Source of the DNA: Chloroflexota bacterium
Lineage (GTDB): Bacteria; Chloroflexota; Anaerolineae; Anaerolineales; Villigracilaceae
Assembly (NCBI GenBank): GCA_021414245.1
Contig: JAIOOU010000003.1
Location: 744,001 to 808,000, forward strand
Reading direction: 5' to 3'
Length of the DNA: 64,000 nucleotides
The position numbers and the translations under genes were made by a program. Under the pieces are notes generated by a model, which saw only the letters and a list, made by a program, of their open reading frames with translations, searched no databases and was not told where the DNA came from. Below are positions 23,623-33,231 of this stretch, in pieces (within the stretch, counting starts at the first letter, position 1; each line of letters begins with the position of its first letter).

Positions 23623-24852
23623 TTATTGTACTTCCTGAAGCGGCTGTCTCATGGGTTCGACGGCCTGTAATTTTCTGTTGCAGGCCACCAGTACGATCAA
23701 CATGCCCGGACCGAGCACGAGCATGCCGCCCAACAAAGCCGGGGCGAATTGCGCCAGCCACTCCGGCCGGCCGATGCTTTCGCCGAGCGAGGCGAAGCCC
23801 AGTCCCACCGCGCAGGCATTCCAAACCCCGTGAATGGCCACGGCTGCGAAGTATGCAGCCGGGAGCCGCAGGATGCGCTTTTGCTGAAAGGCGGAGGCAA
23901 TGCCCCAGCCGACCAGCCCGGAGGCGGTCATGTGCAGCAGGCCGGTCCCGGCCCGTACGAGCACAATGACAGGCCAGCTCATGCTGCCGTCACCGCTGGC
24001 GTTCAAGCTCTCGACCAGCGCAAAGGCCGCGCCGCTCAGCATGCCCAGCGCAAATCCCTGGGCAGGGGAGGATAATTTTCGGGCAAAGACCCAGACGGCG
24101 AGCGGTTTGAACAATTCCTCGATCATGGGTACGAGCAGGGCAATGTATCCCAGCACGACCCAGATGAAGGCCGGCTTTTGAAAATACGGCGCGGTCATGC
24201 GGATGAGCACTGCGGGATCGGTTTCGTGCTCCAACAGTTTGCCGAGGCGCATGATCTCCGCGAACAGGTCGGGCTGGCGAAGCGCGATAAACACGCCTGC
24301 CAGCACGATCAGCCCGACCAGCAGGAGGACCTCCAGCACGGTCATGAGCGCCGGCCCGACCGTCATGGCCAGACCGAAAACCGAAAAGACCTGCCAGCGC
24401 GGACCGAGTTGGATGCCGCGGGTCCCCAGCCCGAAGACCAGCCAAAGCGGCGGGACGATCACAAATAAGGTCAGGATCGGCAGGAACAACCAGGCCAGCC
24501 ATTTGCTGCCGAGGTTGACCGCAAGCGTGCCGAGCAGCACGGCCACGAAGATCAAACCGAGTACGAGCAGGATCTGCCAGCGGGCATACGGAAAACGAAT
24601 CAGGCGGTCGGCTGAGTCACGGCCGATGGCTTTCTGCAGCACGAACGCGGCGCAGACCCCCAGGAGCAGGAATTCAAAACCAAAAGCGAGCGAGATGATC
24701 ATGCCGCCGGCCGGGTCGCCATCCGGGCTGAACATGTCCATGAGCGAGCCGACCCCGAGAATGGCCGCGATCAAAAAGATGAAGGCGGCGCTGATGGCGA
24801 AGGCGATCAGAATCAGGATGGAAGGCCAGTGGGGCTTGTAGGTTGGATTCAT
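23623..24852 (-). CDS. PrsW family intramembrane metalloprotease
   Basis: 409 residues with about nine membrane helices. PrsW motifs are present: EELFK (Glu245-Glu246, Lys249), AFALVES (Phe277, Glu281), HMTAS (His307) and HGVWN (His341). PrsW cleaves RsiW, the anti-sigma factor, to activate an envelope stress sigma factor in Bacillus; other members have unknown substrates. No anti-sigma gene is in the window. The ATG overlaps the upstream fusion gene by four bases (ATGA), so the two are co-translated. Confidence 0.87.
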   Translation of the reverse strand: MNPTYKPHWPSILILIAFAISAAFIFLIAAILGVGSLMDMFSPDGDPAGGMIISLAFGFEFLLLGVCAAFVLQKAIGRDSADRLIRFPYARWQILLVLGLIFVAVLLGTLAVNLGSKWLAWLFLPILTLFVIVPPLWLVFGLGTRGIQLGPRWQVFSVFGLAMTVGPALMTVLEVLLLVGLIVLAGVFIALRQPDLFAEIMRLGKLLEHETDPAVLIRMTAPYFQKPAFIWVVLGYIALLVPMIEELFKPLAVWVFARKLSSPAQGFALGMLSGAAFALVESLNASGDGSMSWPVIVLVRAGTGLLHMTASGLVGWGIASAFQQKRILRLPAAYFAAVAIHGVWNACAVGLGFASLGESIGRPEWLAQFAPALLGGMLVLGPGMLIVLVACNRKLQAVEPMRQPLQEVQ

Positions 24853-26078
24853 TTTTCTTCGATCTGGATCGTGCTGATCTGGTCGCCGTCCGGCAGGACC
24901 CCGCCCTGGTCCGGGTCGCGCGGCGTGAGGTTTTCAGCCACATCCAGTCCGCTCAGGACCCGGCCGAAGATGGTGTACGCGCCGTCCAGGTGCGTGGCAG
25001 GTGCGAAGGTAATGAAGAACTGGCTGCCGTTGGTATCGGGTCCCGAGTTGGCCATGGCCAGCAGGCCGGGCTTGTCGAACTTCAGGTCGGTGATCTCGTT
25101 GTTAAAGAAATAACCGGGGTTGCCGCGGCCGGTCCCGCTCGGGTCACCGGCCTGGGCCATAAAGCCCGGGATGACGCGGTGAAAGGTGACCCCGTTGAAC
25201 CAGCCCTGACGCGCCAGAAAGACAAACGAATTGACCGCCATGGGGGCCTTGTCCGGCAGGAGTTGCAGGACGATATTTCCCTTTTCAGTTTGAATGGTGG
25301 CGATGTATTGTTTTTGAGGGTCGATGTTGTAGGGCGGGCAGCTCGTGAATTGTTTTTGGCCGAGCGCGATCAAGCCGATGGTGTCGTTCATGTTTTGAAA
25401 ATCGAGCACATAGGATGGCTGAAGGTTGCCGTTGATCAGGACCAGCGGCACGGCCGGGATGTTCAATTGTTTGGCCGCATCATACATGGACGTCATTCTG
25501 GCGCGGGTTTCAGGAGCCTGGATGGCCGCCTGAAGACGGTCCGCAACCAGGCCGGCCTTGCCTGCTTCGCGAATCACCCAGGCGTAAAACTGATCCGGCT
25601 GCAGGCCGGCCCAATCGGTGTACTTCACGAACAGCAGATCATACATGACCCAGAATTTGCCTTGTTCGTCGGCGGCCAGAGCGGCCAGGACGGCCCGGTC
25701 GGATTTGTCGAGCACGCCGATCAAGGGCAGGGGACGGAAGACAAAGCGCACGTCCGTGCGGCTGCGCATGAGCTGTCCCATGACATTGGCCATGGCGCTG
25801 CAGCCGAGCGCTTGAAAGTCGCAGTATTCAACGAGGGTGATGGGGGCGTCCGCGGGGCCGATCGAAAGATCCGAGTCACTGACCGGCGGAAAAAGCGAGT
25901 TCGAGCCGGGCGCAGGCGTGGGCTCGGTGGTGATGGAGGAACAGCTGACCTCCGCGGTGGGTGTTTGCGGAAGGACCGGGTCGGTCACGACCTGCGGCGT
26001 GGGCGTGCCGGACGAGCAGGCACTGAGCAGGAACATGCCGGTGATGAACAGAAACAGAATGACAAGGGTACGCTTCAT
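24849..26078 (-). CDS. lipoprotein: DsbA-like thioredoxin domain fused to cyclophilin PPIase
   Basis: 409 residues. Signal with lipobox LLSAC (Cys21) puts it outside, anchored. Residues about 70-245 read as a DsbA-type thioredoxin domain (DAPITLVEYCDFQALG, cis-Pro in IPAVPLVLING), but the catalytic CxxC is replaced by ALGC, leaving one cysteine plus the earlier YC. Residues about 258-409 are a cyclophilin (YIATIQTEKGNIVLQ, FHRVIPGFMAQAGD, GSQFFITFAPATHLDG). It probably aids folding of exported proteins by proline isomerisation; disulfide chemistry is in doubt. Overlaps both neighbours by four bases. Confidence 0.87.
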   Translation of the reverse strand: MKRTLVILFLFITGMFLLSACSSGTPTPQVVTDPVLPQTPTAEVSCSSITTEPTPAPGSNSLFPPVSDSDLSIGPADAPITLVEYCDFQALGCSAMANVMGQLMRSRTDVRFVFRPLPLIGVLDKSDRAVLAALAADEQGKFWVMYDLLFVKYTDWAGLQPDQFYAWVIREAGKAGLVADRLQAAIQAPETRARMTSMYDAAKQLNIPAVPLVLINGNLQPSYVLDFQNMNDTIGLIALGQKQFTSCPPYNIDPQKQYIATIQTEKGNIVLQLLPDKAPMAVNSFVFLARQGWFNGVTFHRVIPGFMAQAGDPSGTGRGNPGYFFNNEITDLKFDKPGLLAMANSGPDTNGSQFFITFAPATHLDGAYTIFGRVLSGLDVAENLTPRDPDQGGVLPDGDQISTIQIEEK

Positions 26079-27352
26079 TTATTTTTTATCGCTTCCTGTA
26101 ATTGGTCGAAGTCCGTCATCCACGAAATGGTGTTGACGAAGTCGGCCAGTGAATTGCTTTGTTCGCGCAGGGCGCGCACGGCAGGCCCGACCGGGTCCTC
26201 TCCGGCGGCGCCGCCGGGCGAATCTGCGTAGGCGCCATAAAAGGCGAAATAGGCCTGGTTCAGTTTTCGAATCAAATAACCGTTCTTTAAAAAGACCAGG
26301 CGGCGCGCTTCCATATAGGCTTCGGCTTCGTCGATCTTCCCGGCTTGCAGCAATGCATCGGCGGTGACACGCGTTTCGTGCATCTGCGCGCGGAAGTCAA
26401 AGGGTCCGCGCATGAAATCCCCAGGGTTGGGATGGCCGAATGGCGAAGAGATCAGGCCCGGGGTTAAGCGGGATGCGCTGCCCAGTTCCGGATAAAACCG
26501 TTTAAGCACGAGGTCCCCGATCTCGTTGCCTGCGATGGAGGCGGTGGTCTCATTCATGGTGCGCAGTTCGGGGGTTTTGGTATAGAGCAGTCCGAGCGGG
26601 CGCAGGGTCAGGTAGTTGTGAATCCATTCGTGCGCCACGGTGCTGAGCATCCAGTTCAAGTCGGTGGTGCGCATGACCATGGTGGGGTAGACGCCCACGC
26701 CGCCGATCGGGACCACCAGCGAGGAGGTGTTCAAGCCGGCGTCGATGCGATTTTCGAGATCGACCTGTTCATCAACGGTCAGGTCGGTCTCGACCGAGAT
26801 GTTGGCGGTCTGCTCGATGTGGTCGCGCGGGGAAACGATCAGGGCCATCGGCAGCGGGGTGGAGTGGTACCAGACATTTGGAATGGTCTGGCCGAGGGAG
26901 GTCAGTCCCAGGTCTGCCAGCACCTCGCTGACCTGATCCTGCAGGACCCCTTCGGCCAGAGGAGCCAGCTGCGCCTGGCGCGCATACAGTTTTTGCAACG
27001 CCGCCCGGTTGGGAGCGGTGGCGGTTTCCTTGTCTGTGATGGAGGCATCTGCGTAGATCTTTTCCAGGATATATTCCTGGTCGAGGATGGACTGCGTGGT
27101 TCGCAGGTATTCGGTCACGATCTGCTTTTGGGCTTCGTGCGTCAGTGTGTACGGAACTGCGATGGACGCGGAACGGAGCTTGATCAACGCGGCATCCCCC
27201 ATCCAGGTCAGATAATTGAATTCGATCTGGCGGGTATAGGCGCGCACTTTTTCGATATTGTCGGTAATGGAGGGGGTGCTGTATCCGGTGACTGAGGCGA
27301 AGACGATCAAGGCGAGGGTTAATTCAAGTCCGCGGACGATGCGTTGAAACAT
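26075..27352 (-). CDS. membrane-anchored putative zinc metallopeptidase (HExxH)
   Basis: 425 residues. One membrane helix (about residues 10-25) then a large outside domain. The motif HEWIHNYL (His241, Glu242, His245) is followed by NETTASIAGNEIGD with candidate third ligands Glu268 and Glu277, the gluzincin arrangement. I do not recognise the family, so peptidase activity is inferred. First gene of the envelope operon; its end overlaps the DsbA-cyclophilin gene by four bases. Confidence 0.72.
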   Translation of the reverse strand: MFQRIVRGLELTLALIVFASVTGYSTPSITDNIEKVRAYTRQIEFNYLTWMGDAALIKLRSASIAVPYTLTHEAQKQIVTEYLRTTQSILDQEYILEKIYADASITDKETATAPNRAALQKLYARQAQLAPLAEGVLQDQVSEVLADLGLTSLGQTIPNVWYHSTPLPMALIVSPRDHIEQTANISVETDLTVDEQVDLENRIDAGLNTSSLVVPIGGVGVYPTMVMRTTDLNWMLSTVAHEWIHNYLTLRPLGLLYTKTPELRTMNETTASIAGNEIGDLVLKRFYPELGSASRLTPGLISSPFGHPNPGDFMRGPFDFRAQMHETRVTADALLQAGKIDEAEAYMEARRLVFLKNGYLIRKLNQAYFAFYGAYADSPGGAAGEDPVGPAVRALREQSNSLADFVNTISWMTDFDQLQEAIKNK

Positions 27353-27366
27353 GGGCTGGATTATAA

Positions 27367-27402
27367 CAAAAGCGCAGGGCAGGGCCCCCCGGCCCCGCCC
27401 TG
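27367..27402 (-). terminator. rho-independent terminator after gltD
   Basis: gcagggc (27374-27380) pairs with gccctgc (27396-27402), with a GC-rich centre, and on the minus strand it is followed by gcttttgttata. It would stop gltD before the HExxH operon, separating the two transcription units. Confidence 0.72.
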
Positions 27403-27428
27403 CTTTTACAGCCTGCCCTCACAACAGG

Positions 27429-28871
27429 TTATTTCTTGTTCTTCAGGTATTCATCGATGGCGAGCGCTGCTTTTCGGCCGCCCACCATGGCGGTCACTAC
27501 CAGGTCCGGTCCGGTGACGCAGTCTCCGCCGGAGAATACGCCTTCCCGGGATGTGTCCCCTGTGGCCTTGTTCTTGACCGAGATCAGGCCCCAGTCATGC
27601 GTCTCAAGGTCCGGGGTGGTCTTGCTGATGATCGGATCCGGCCAATAGCCGAGGGCTAGCACGGCCGTATCGGCCGCCACACTAAAGTTCGAGCCTTCGA
27701 CCGGGACAGGTTTGCGGCGGCCCTTTGCATCGGGGTCGCCAAGTTTCATTTCAATACATTCGACGGCCGCGAGTTTCCCGTCGGCACCGGCGATGAATTT
27801 TACGGGCTGGGTCAGGAAGCGGTATTTGGCGCCTTCCTCGCGCGCCATCTTGCGGTCCTTTTTTCCGCCGGGCATTTCCTTTTCGGTGCGGCGGTACAGG
27901 CAGGTTACATCCTCCGCGCCGAGACGCAGCGCGGTGCGCAGACAATCGGAGGCCGTATCCCCGCCGCCGATGACCACCACGCGCTTGCCGATCTCGAGCG
28001 GCGCGTGCATGTTCTCCGGGAGCATTTCCTTTTCCACGTTTCCGCGGATCAGGAAATCGGTGGCCTCGTAGACGCCGGGCAGATCGGTGCCGGGAGCATC
28101 TTCCATTTTTGCATCGACCTCCGAGCCGACGCCGATAAAGACCGCTTCAAAGCCCTCTTCGAATAATCCGTCGATGGTCTTGTCACGGCCGATGTATGTA
28201 TTGGGAACGAACTTCACCCCGGCCTGTTCGAACTCCTCCCATTTTTCGCTCCAGACATCCTTATCAAGTTTGAAATTGGGAATGCCGTATACCAGCAGTC
28301 CGCCGGGAGCCGGCTTGGATTCGAAAATGGTCACCTCATGACCCTTTTGAACCAGCACTTCGGCGCAGCCCAGTCCCGCAGGACCGGCGCCGATGATGGC
28401 GACCTTTTTGTGGGTGGGTGCGCCTTTCGGGATGACATAGCCCTGGGTGCGGCGTTCAAAGTCCACGGTGAAGGCTTCCAATTCACCGCACAGAACGGGC
28501 TGATGTTGTTTGTTGAGGACACACGACCCCTGACACAAGGCTTCATGCGGACAGACCCGTCCGCACACCTCGGGCAGGGAGCTGGTCTTATGATAGATGC
28601 CGGCTGCCTCCACGAAACGTCCCTGTTCGATCAGCCACATGGCGGAAGGAATGTCGTTGGAGGTCGGGCAGGCCGTCATGCAGGGCGCGGGATCGGGGCA
28701 ATGAATGCAGCGGGCAGCCTCCACCCGGGCGCGCTCCTGGCTGAATTCAATGACGACACTCCCAAAGTCGCAGGTGCGTTCTTCGGGGGGGCGCAGATCC
28801 AGATCATGGAACGGGCTGTTGGCGCGTTCCTTGCGGTCGATCTCCAAAAATTCACTGGGCACTGCCTGCAT
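27429..28871 (-). CDS. gltD: glutamate synthase small subunit (GltD-like)
   Basis: 480 residues. The N-terminal 4Fe-4S double cluster has Cys at 55, 58, 64, 68 and 103, 107, 113, 117 (CIHCPDPAPCMTACP, CGRVCPHEALCQGSC). FAD-binding GAGPAGLGCAE and the NADPH-binding GGGDTASDC follow. This is the GltD/NfnB/DPD fold, passing electrons from NADPH to a large partner. No GltB is adjacent, so it may work with a GltB elsewhere or be an Nfn-like or stand-alone oxidoreductase. GGAGG precedes the ATG. Confidence 0.88.
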   Translation of the reverse strand: MQAVPSEFLEIDRKERANSPFHDLDLRPPEERTCDFGSVVIEFSQERARVEAARCIHCPDPAPCMTACPTSNDIPSAMWLIEQGRFVEAAGIYHKTSSLPEVCGRVCPHEALCQGSCVLNKQHQPVLCGELEAFTVDFERRTQGYVIPKGAPTHKKVAIIGAGPAGLGCAEVLVQKGHEVTIFESKPAPGGLLVYGIPNFKLDKDVWSEKWEEFEQAGVKFVPNTYIGRDKTIDGLFEEGFEAVFIGVGSEVDAKMEDAPGTDLPGVYEATDFLIRGNVEKEMLPENMHAPLEIGKRVVVIGGGDTASDCLRTALRLGAEDVTCLYRRTEKEMPGGKKDRKMAREEGAKYRFLTQPVKFIAGADGKLAAVECIEMKLGDPDAKGRRKPVPVEGSNFSVAADTAVLALGYWPDPIISKTTPDLETHDWGLISVKNKATGDTSREGVFSGGDCVTGPDLVVTAMVGGRKAALAIDEYLKNKK

Positions 28872-29100
28872 AAAGCCTCCGGGGCATGGGGTACTTACAT
28901 CTAAAGCATCAGGTTGATGATACCCAAACTGCTTGTATGGACACAGGCTTTAATGTCACCAAACCGGAGGACAATCGTCACAATTTCCCCATTAGACCTT
29001 TATTAATTTGCGCACCGGAAAACAAGCTTTTCCGTATTCCTGAATTAGAATGAATGCAGAAGCTACATAATTTCCACATATTTTTTCGATATACTCAAAT

Positions 29101-29139
29101 CTGTCAGGTGTGTAAGATTGCCTCGCGGCAGGCTGACAG
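29101..29139 (+). other. hairpin in the 5' leader of the efflux operon
   Basis: ctgtcag (29101-29107) pairs with ctgacag (29133-29139), and an inner gcct/aggc stem lies between. It falls 24 bases before the efflux adaptor ATG and ahead of GGAGG. It may be a regulatory leader, but the arms are short and could be chance. No known riboswitch core is visible. Confidence 0.3.
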
Positions 29140-29162
29140 TATTTTACGGAGGAACATAATTA

Positions 29163-30416
29163 ATGAAACAATTTTTCGCAAAGATCTCCCGCAGGACCTG
29201 GATCATCATCGGGGTAGTTGCGGTGATCCTGATCGCCGTGATCGCAGTCCGCTCCCGCGGCAGCAATGCAACCACCTTTCAGACCGTCCCAGTGGAACGC
29301 GGGAACCTTGTGGCTTCGATCGGAGCGACGGGCAGTGTGCGGGCAAAACAAAGCGCGGTGCTGATCTGGCAGACGACCGGCGTGGTGGACTCCGTGAATG
29401 TGGAAGTGGGCACGCGCGTCACCCATGACGAGGTGCTGGCCAGCCTCGATAAGAATACCTTAAGTCAAAACATCATCCTGGCCGAAGCCGACCTGGAGAG
29501 CGCCAAGAAGGCGCTTGAAGATCTGTTGAGTTCGGACACCGCACGGGCACAGGCCCTGCGAAATGTCGACAAGGCGGAGGCGGCCTACGAAAAGGCCTAC
29601 AACTGGCGTGTTCAATTGAACGGAAAGATCGATATTGAAGACACCTACTATGAATTCGGAGTTTTGAAGGTCAGGAAATACAAGGGCTATGCCAACGCGG
29701 AAACGATCGCGGATGCCGATGAGAACCTGGCGTTGACCAAGGCCCAGCTCGAGGATGCCCGCCGGGCTTATGAACGCCTGCAGAACGGCGCCGATCCCGC
29801 GGATGTTGCTTCCGCCAAGGCGCGTGTGGCTGCGGCCCAGTCCACCTTGAATATGGCCTTTATTTCAGCACCGTTTGACGGCACGATCACGCAGGCGGAA
29901 CCGTCTGTGGGGGACCAGGTCTCGGCAGGCAAGGAAGCCTTCCGAATCGATGACATTTCCCACCTGCTGGTGGATCTGCAGGTCTCTGAAGTGGATATCA
30001 ATACCGTCTCCGTCGGTCAGGCAGCGACTCTGTCTTTTGACGCCATCCTTGGCAAGGAATATCACGGCCAGGTGGTGGAGGTTGGCCAGGCCGGCGATCC
30101 GGTCCAGGGTGTGGTCAGTTTCGTGGTAAAAGTTGAATTAACCGATCCCGATGAACTGGTCAAACCGGGCATGACCGCGGCGGTCAATGTGGTGGTTGAA
30201 GAGGTCAAGGATGTCATCCTGGTTCCCAATCGAGCGGTGCGCGTTTTGAACGCAGACCGGATCGTATATATCCTGGAGAATGGATTACCCAAACAGGTCA
30301 AAGTGACCCTGGGCGCCACGGACGGCACGAACAGCGCCCTGGTCGGCGGCGATCTTAAGGAAGGCGACCTGATCATATTGAATCCGCCGTCCTTTAGCGG
30401 GCCGTTCGGAGGATAA
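29163..30416 (+). CDS. MacA/HlyD-type efflux adaptor
   Basis: 417 residues. Membrane helix at about residues 12-30, a lipoyl-like half ([18 protein letters not shown]), a long coiled coil (about 95-230), the second lipoyl half ([25 protein letters not shown]) and a beta-barrel part. In Gram-negatives MacA links MacB to TolC. No TolC-like gene is here, so in a monoderm it may instead link to the cell wall or act alone with the permease. Stop is two bases from the ATPase start. GGAGG precedes the ATG. Confidence 0.9.
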   Translation: MKQFFAKISRRTWIIIGVVAVILIAVIAVRSRGSNATTFQTVPVERGNLVASIGATGSVRAKQSAVLIWQTTGVVDSVNVEVGTRVTHDEVLASLDKNTLSQNIILAEADLESAKKALEDLLSSDTARAQALRNVDKAEAAYEKAYNWRVQLNGKIDIEDTYYEFGVLKVRKYKGYANAETIADADENLALTKAQLEDARRAYERLQNGADPADVASAKARVAAAQSTLNMAFISAPFDGTITQAEPSVGDQVSAGKEAFRIDDISHLLVDLQVSEVDINTVSVGQAATLSFDAILGKEYHGQVVEVGQAGDPVQGVVSFVVKVELTDPDELVKPGMTAAVNVVVEEVKDVILVPNRAVRVLNADRIVYILENGLPKQVKVTLGATDGTNSALVGGDLKEGDLIILNPPSFSGPFGG

Positions 30417-30418
30417 TC

Positions 30419-31123
30419 ATGGACCTGGTGATCGAAGCGAGGGATGTGGTCAAGACCTACAAGATGGGCGAGTTTGACGTTCAGGCGCTGCGCGGGGTTT
30501 CCTTTAATATCCGGCGCGGCGAAGTGGTTTCCATCATGGGTCCCTCCGGTTCGGGCAAGTCGACCATGATGAACACCCTCGGATGTCTCGACCGGCCGAC
30601 CTCGGGCGAATACATTCTGGACGGCGAGTCGGTTGGCGGGATGGATGACGACCAGCTGGCCAGCGTGCGAAACCGCAAGGTCGGATTTGTCTTTCAAAGT
30701 TTTAATTTACTCTCGCGCTTAACCGCGCTCGGCAATGTGGAACTGCCCCTGCGTTATTCGGGCATGACCGAAGGCCGCCGCGAACTTGCACAGGCCGCCC
30801 TCGAGGCGGTGGGATTAAAAGACCGCATGACCCACCGTCCGTATGAACTCTCGGGCGGACAGCAGCAGCGCGTCGCGGTGGCGCGCGCGATCGTCAATAA
30901 CCCCGCCATCATCATGGCGGATGAACCCACCGGAAATCTGGATTCGAAAGTCGGCAAGGAGATCATGAATCTCCTGCTTAATCTCAACAGGGATCGCGGA
31001 ACCACGCTGATCATTGTCACACACGATGCAGCCATTGCCGAGCAGACCCAGCGCGTCATCCGCTTACGGGATGGCCTGCTTGAGTCGTCCGGGGAAGAAG
31101 AAACCAAAGGGAAGAAAAAATGA
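30419..31123 (+). CDS. MacB-type ABC transporter ATPase
   Basis: 234 residues. Walker [10 protein letters not shown], signature [14 protein letters not shown], Walker [15 protein letters not shown] and H-loop VTHD are all intact. The family (MacB/LolD/FtsE) drives a type VII permease in mechanotransmission, not substrate import. The stop overlaps the permease start by four bases. Substrate candidates are antibiotics, peptides or lipoproteins; none is proven. Confidence 0.95.
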   Translation: MDLVIEARDVVKTYKMGEFDVQALRGVSFNIRRGEVVSIMGPSGSGKSTMMNTLGCLDRPTSGEYILDGESVGGMDDDQLASVRNRKVGFVFQSFNLLSRLTALGNVELPLRYSGMTEGRRELAQAALEAVGLKDRMTHRPYELSGGQQQRVAVARAIVNNPAIIMADEPTGNLDSKVGKEIMNLLLNLNRDRGTTLIIVTHDAAIAEQTQRVIRLRDGLLESSGEEETKGKKK

Positions 31124-32382
31124 CCTTTACCCAAGCTCTGCTCGAAGCCATTGAAAGTTTGAATGGCAATAAAATGCGCTCCGGCCTGACGGTGCTCGGC
31201 ATCGTGATCGGCGTGGCAGCCGTGATCGCCATGCTGGCGGTGGGGAATGGGGCACAGGCTTCCATTACAGGATCCATCAGCAGCATCGGCACGAACCTGC
31301 TGTTCGTCTTCAGCGGCGCGCCAGACCAGGGCGGGCCGGGTCAAGGCCCGGGCGGGGGCAGAAGCGGAAACAACACCCGTCCGCTGACACTTTCGGATGC
31401 GGAAGCCATTTCCGATCCGTTCGCAGCACCCTCGGTTGAATCCGTGGCACCGGCGATCCAAGGCAACGGCACCTTGACTTTTGGCGGTGAAAAATCAACC
31501 ACCACGATCTCGGGCGTTACCCCTGCATATTCCACCGTGCGCAATCTGGAACTTGCGGAAGGGGAATTCCTGAACGAAGAGCATATGCTCGGCCGTATGT
31601 CGGTGGTGGTGCTTGGCCCGGAAACTGCAACTGCGATCTTTGGGCACGCGGATGGGGTCGTCGGCCAGATGATCCGCATCGAGGGCCAGCCTTTCCGGGT
31701 GATCGGTGTATTGGTCGCGAAGGGCGGTGGCGCCTTTGGCAGCGAAGACAACAGCGCTTATATCCCCTTCACCACGGCGCAGGCGCGCCTGATCAAGCGT
31801 GATTCGCGGGACCAGGTGGATGTCCTCTTTGTGCAGGCCACTTCAGCGGATTCCGTTACGCAGGCTGCTGATGAAATTTCCAATATTCTGCGCCAGCGGC
31901 ATCGAACGCCGATCGGCGCGGATGATTTTTCGGTATTCACCCAGCAGGATTTTCTGAAAACCTTTGAAACCATCACCGGCGTTTTGACGATTTTCCTGGG
32001 CGGCATTGCAGGCATCTCCCTGCTGGTGGGCGGCATTGGCATCATGAACATCATGCTGGTATCGGTTACCGAGCGCACCCGGGAGATCGGCCTGCGCAAG
32101 GCGCTTGGCGCCCGTCGAAAGGATATCCTGCTGCAATTCCTGACCGAGTCCTCCCTGCTCAGTTTGATCGGGGGCATCATCGGTGTGATCTTCGGCTGGC
32201 TGATCGCCTTTACTGTCGGGCAGGTGGCCAAGGCGACCGGAAATAACTTTACGCCGATCGTGGGCGCGAATGCCATTTTGTTGTCGACAAGTTTTTCGGC
32301 AGTGATCGGTTTGTTCTTCGGGATCTATCCTGCGAGCCGCGCCGCCAGCCTCGAACCGGTCGAAGCCTTGCGTTACGAGTAG
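31120..32382 (+). CDS. MacB-type ABC transporter permease
   Basis: 420 residues. TM1 at about 22-45, an extracellular MacB periplasmic core domain, and three C-terminal FtsX-domain helices (about 285-315, 340-365, 380-405) with the typical [24 protein letters not shown] motif. A glycine/proline-rich insert ([15 protein letters not shown], about 67-82) sits in the outer domain. It pairs with the ATPase upstream, giving MacB split into two genes. Confidence 0.93.
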   Translation: MTFTQALLEAIESLNGNKMRSGLTVLGIVIGVAAVIAMLAVGNGAQASITGSISSIGTNLLFVFSGAPDQGGPGQGPGGGRSGNNTRPLTLSDAEAISDPFAAPSVESVAPAIQGNGTLTFGGEKSTTTISGVTPAYSTVRNLELAEGEFLNEEHMLGRMSVVVLGPETATAIFGHADGVVGQMIRIEGQPFRVIGVLVAKGGGAFGSEDNSAYIPFTTAQARLIKRDSRDQVDVLFVQATSADSVTQAADEISNILRQRHRTPIGADDFSVFTQQDFLKTFETITGVLTIFLGGIAGISLLVGGIGIMNIMLVSVTERTREIGLRKALGARRKDILLQFLTESSLLSLIGGIIGVIFGWLIAFTVGQVAKATGNNFTPIVGANAILLSTSFSAVIGLFFGIYPASRAASLEPVEALRYE

Positions 32383-32390
32383 GCGCGTCG

Positions 32391-33110
32391 ATGAACAACA
32401 GATTTCATAAAATTCAAGGACCCTTCATCCTGCTTTTGATCGTGGTCCTTACCCAGGCATGCATGCGATTTCGGCTGGATGCGCCAGCGTCGGTTCCGAC
32501 TCCGCGTAATATTGAGCCGACAGCCATTGAAACCCGGGTTGAATCGATATCGACAGTACCGGCCGTCCCGACGGAAACTCCCCTGGTTGTGACGCAGGAT
32601 TCCGGTCCCACCGCGACCGAATTGCCTGGGGTGACCATCCAGGTGGTCAAGGGAAATATCTTCATTCGCCGCGGCCCCGGCCTGGCTTACAATCCGATCG
32701 GCGTGCTGTATAAAAATACGGAGACCAAGGTGATCGCCCGGGATGTATTAAATCGATGGGTGCAGGTGGTGATCCCGAACTCCGACATGACTGGCTGGGT
32801 CTCCATTCAAACCGAATATTCAAAATTGAACGGCGAACTGGACAGCCTGCCGGATATCATACAGACCGAATGGCCCATCCCGGCTTATTTGAGAAATTGC
32901 ACGCACCATGATATGTATATTATGCCGGGTGAAATCACCCTGCCTTCCCTGTTGATGTACCCGGATAACGAAGTCTGGCTGAATCCGGGTTCCTACACGG
33001 TTCAGGATTTGTTGGTCCCCGGCAAACCCGAGGTGCTGGATTTTGAAATCCGCGAGGGCATGAAGATCGACATTAACAATGACGGAGCGGGCGAACATCG
33101 AAAGTGCTAG
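32391..33110 (+). CDS. lipoprotein with SH3b domain
   Basis: 239 residues. Lipobox LTQAC (Cys24). A Thr/Pro-rich linker (about 25-80) is followed by a bacterial SH3 domain (VKGNIFIRRGPGLAYNPIGVLYKNT ... WVQVVIPNSDMTGWVS) of the type that binds cell-wall peptides. It begins 8 bases after the permease and so is the fourth gene of the efflux operon. It may anchor the complex to the wall, which would fit a lineage without a TolC. A terminator follows. Confidence 0.75.
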   Translation: MNNRFHKIQGPFILLLIVVLTQACMRFRLDAPASVPTPRNIEPTAIETRVESISTVPAVPTETPLVVTQDSGPTATELPGVTIQVVKGNIFIRRGPGLAYNPIGVLYKNTETKVIARDVLNRWVQVVIPNSDMTGWVSIQTEYSKLNGELDSLPDIIQTEWPIPAYLRNCTHHDMYIMPGEITLPSLLMYPDNEVWLNPGSYTVQDLLVPGKPEVLDFEIREGMKIDINNDGAGEHRKC

Positions 33111-33120
33111 GCAACCCATC

Positions 33121-33160
33121 AAGCGTGACGGCCGGAAATATCGAGGCCGCCACGCTTTTC
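33121..33160 (+). terminator. terminator of the efflux operon
   Basis: aagcgtgacggcc (33121-33133) pairs with ggccgccacgctt (33145-33157) with one mismatch and is followed by tttt. It closes the operon of adaptor, ATPase, permease and SH3 lipoprotein. Confidence 0.82.
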
Positions 33161-33231
33161 CATTCTTTGGGAGGATGTTGATATAATCCTCTTTGCGTTA
33201 AAATGAGGCAGATTTTATTCAGGAGTTGAAG

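Noticed and set aside
24197..24841. 214-residue open frame opposite the PrsW gene
   Set aside because: Ser/Thr/Arg-rich antisense reading of membrane helices, no domain.
24843..26231. 462-residue open frame opposite the DsbA-cyclophilin gene
   Set aside because: It is antisense to a gene with clear domains, has no ribosome site and encodes a low-complexity His/Gly/Arg-rich chain. It is a by-product of high GC.
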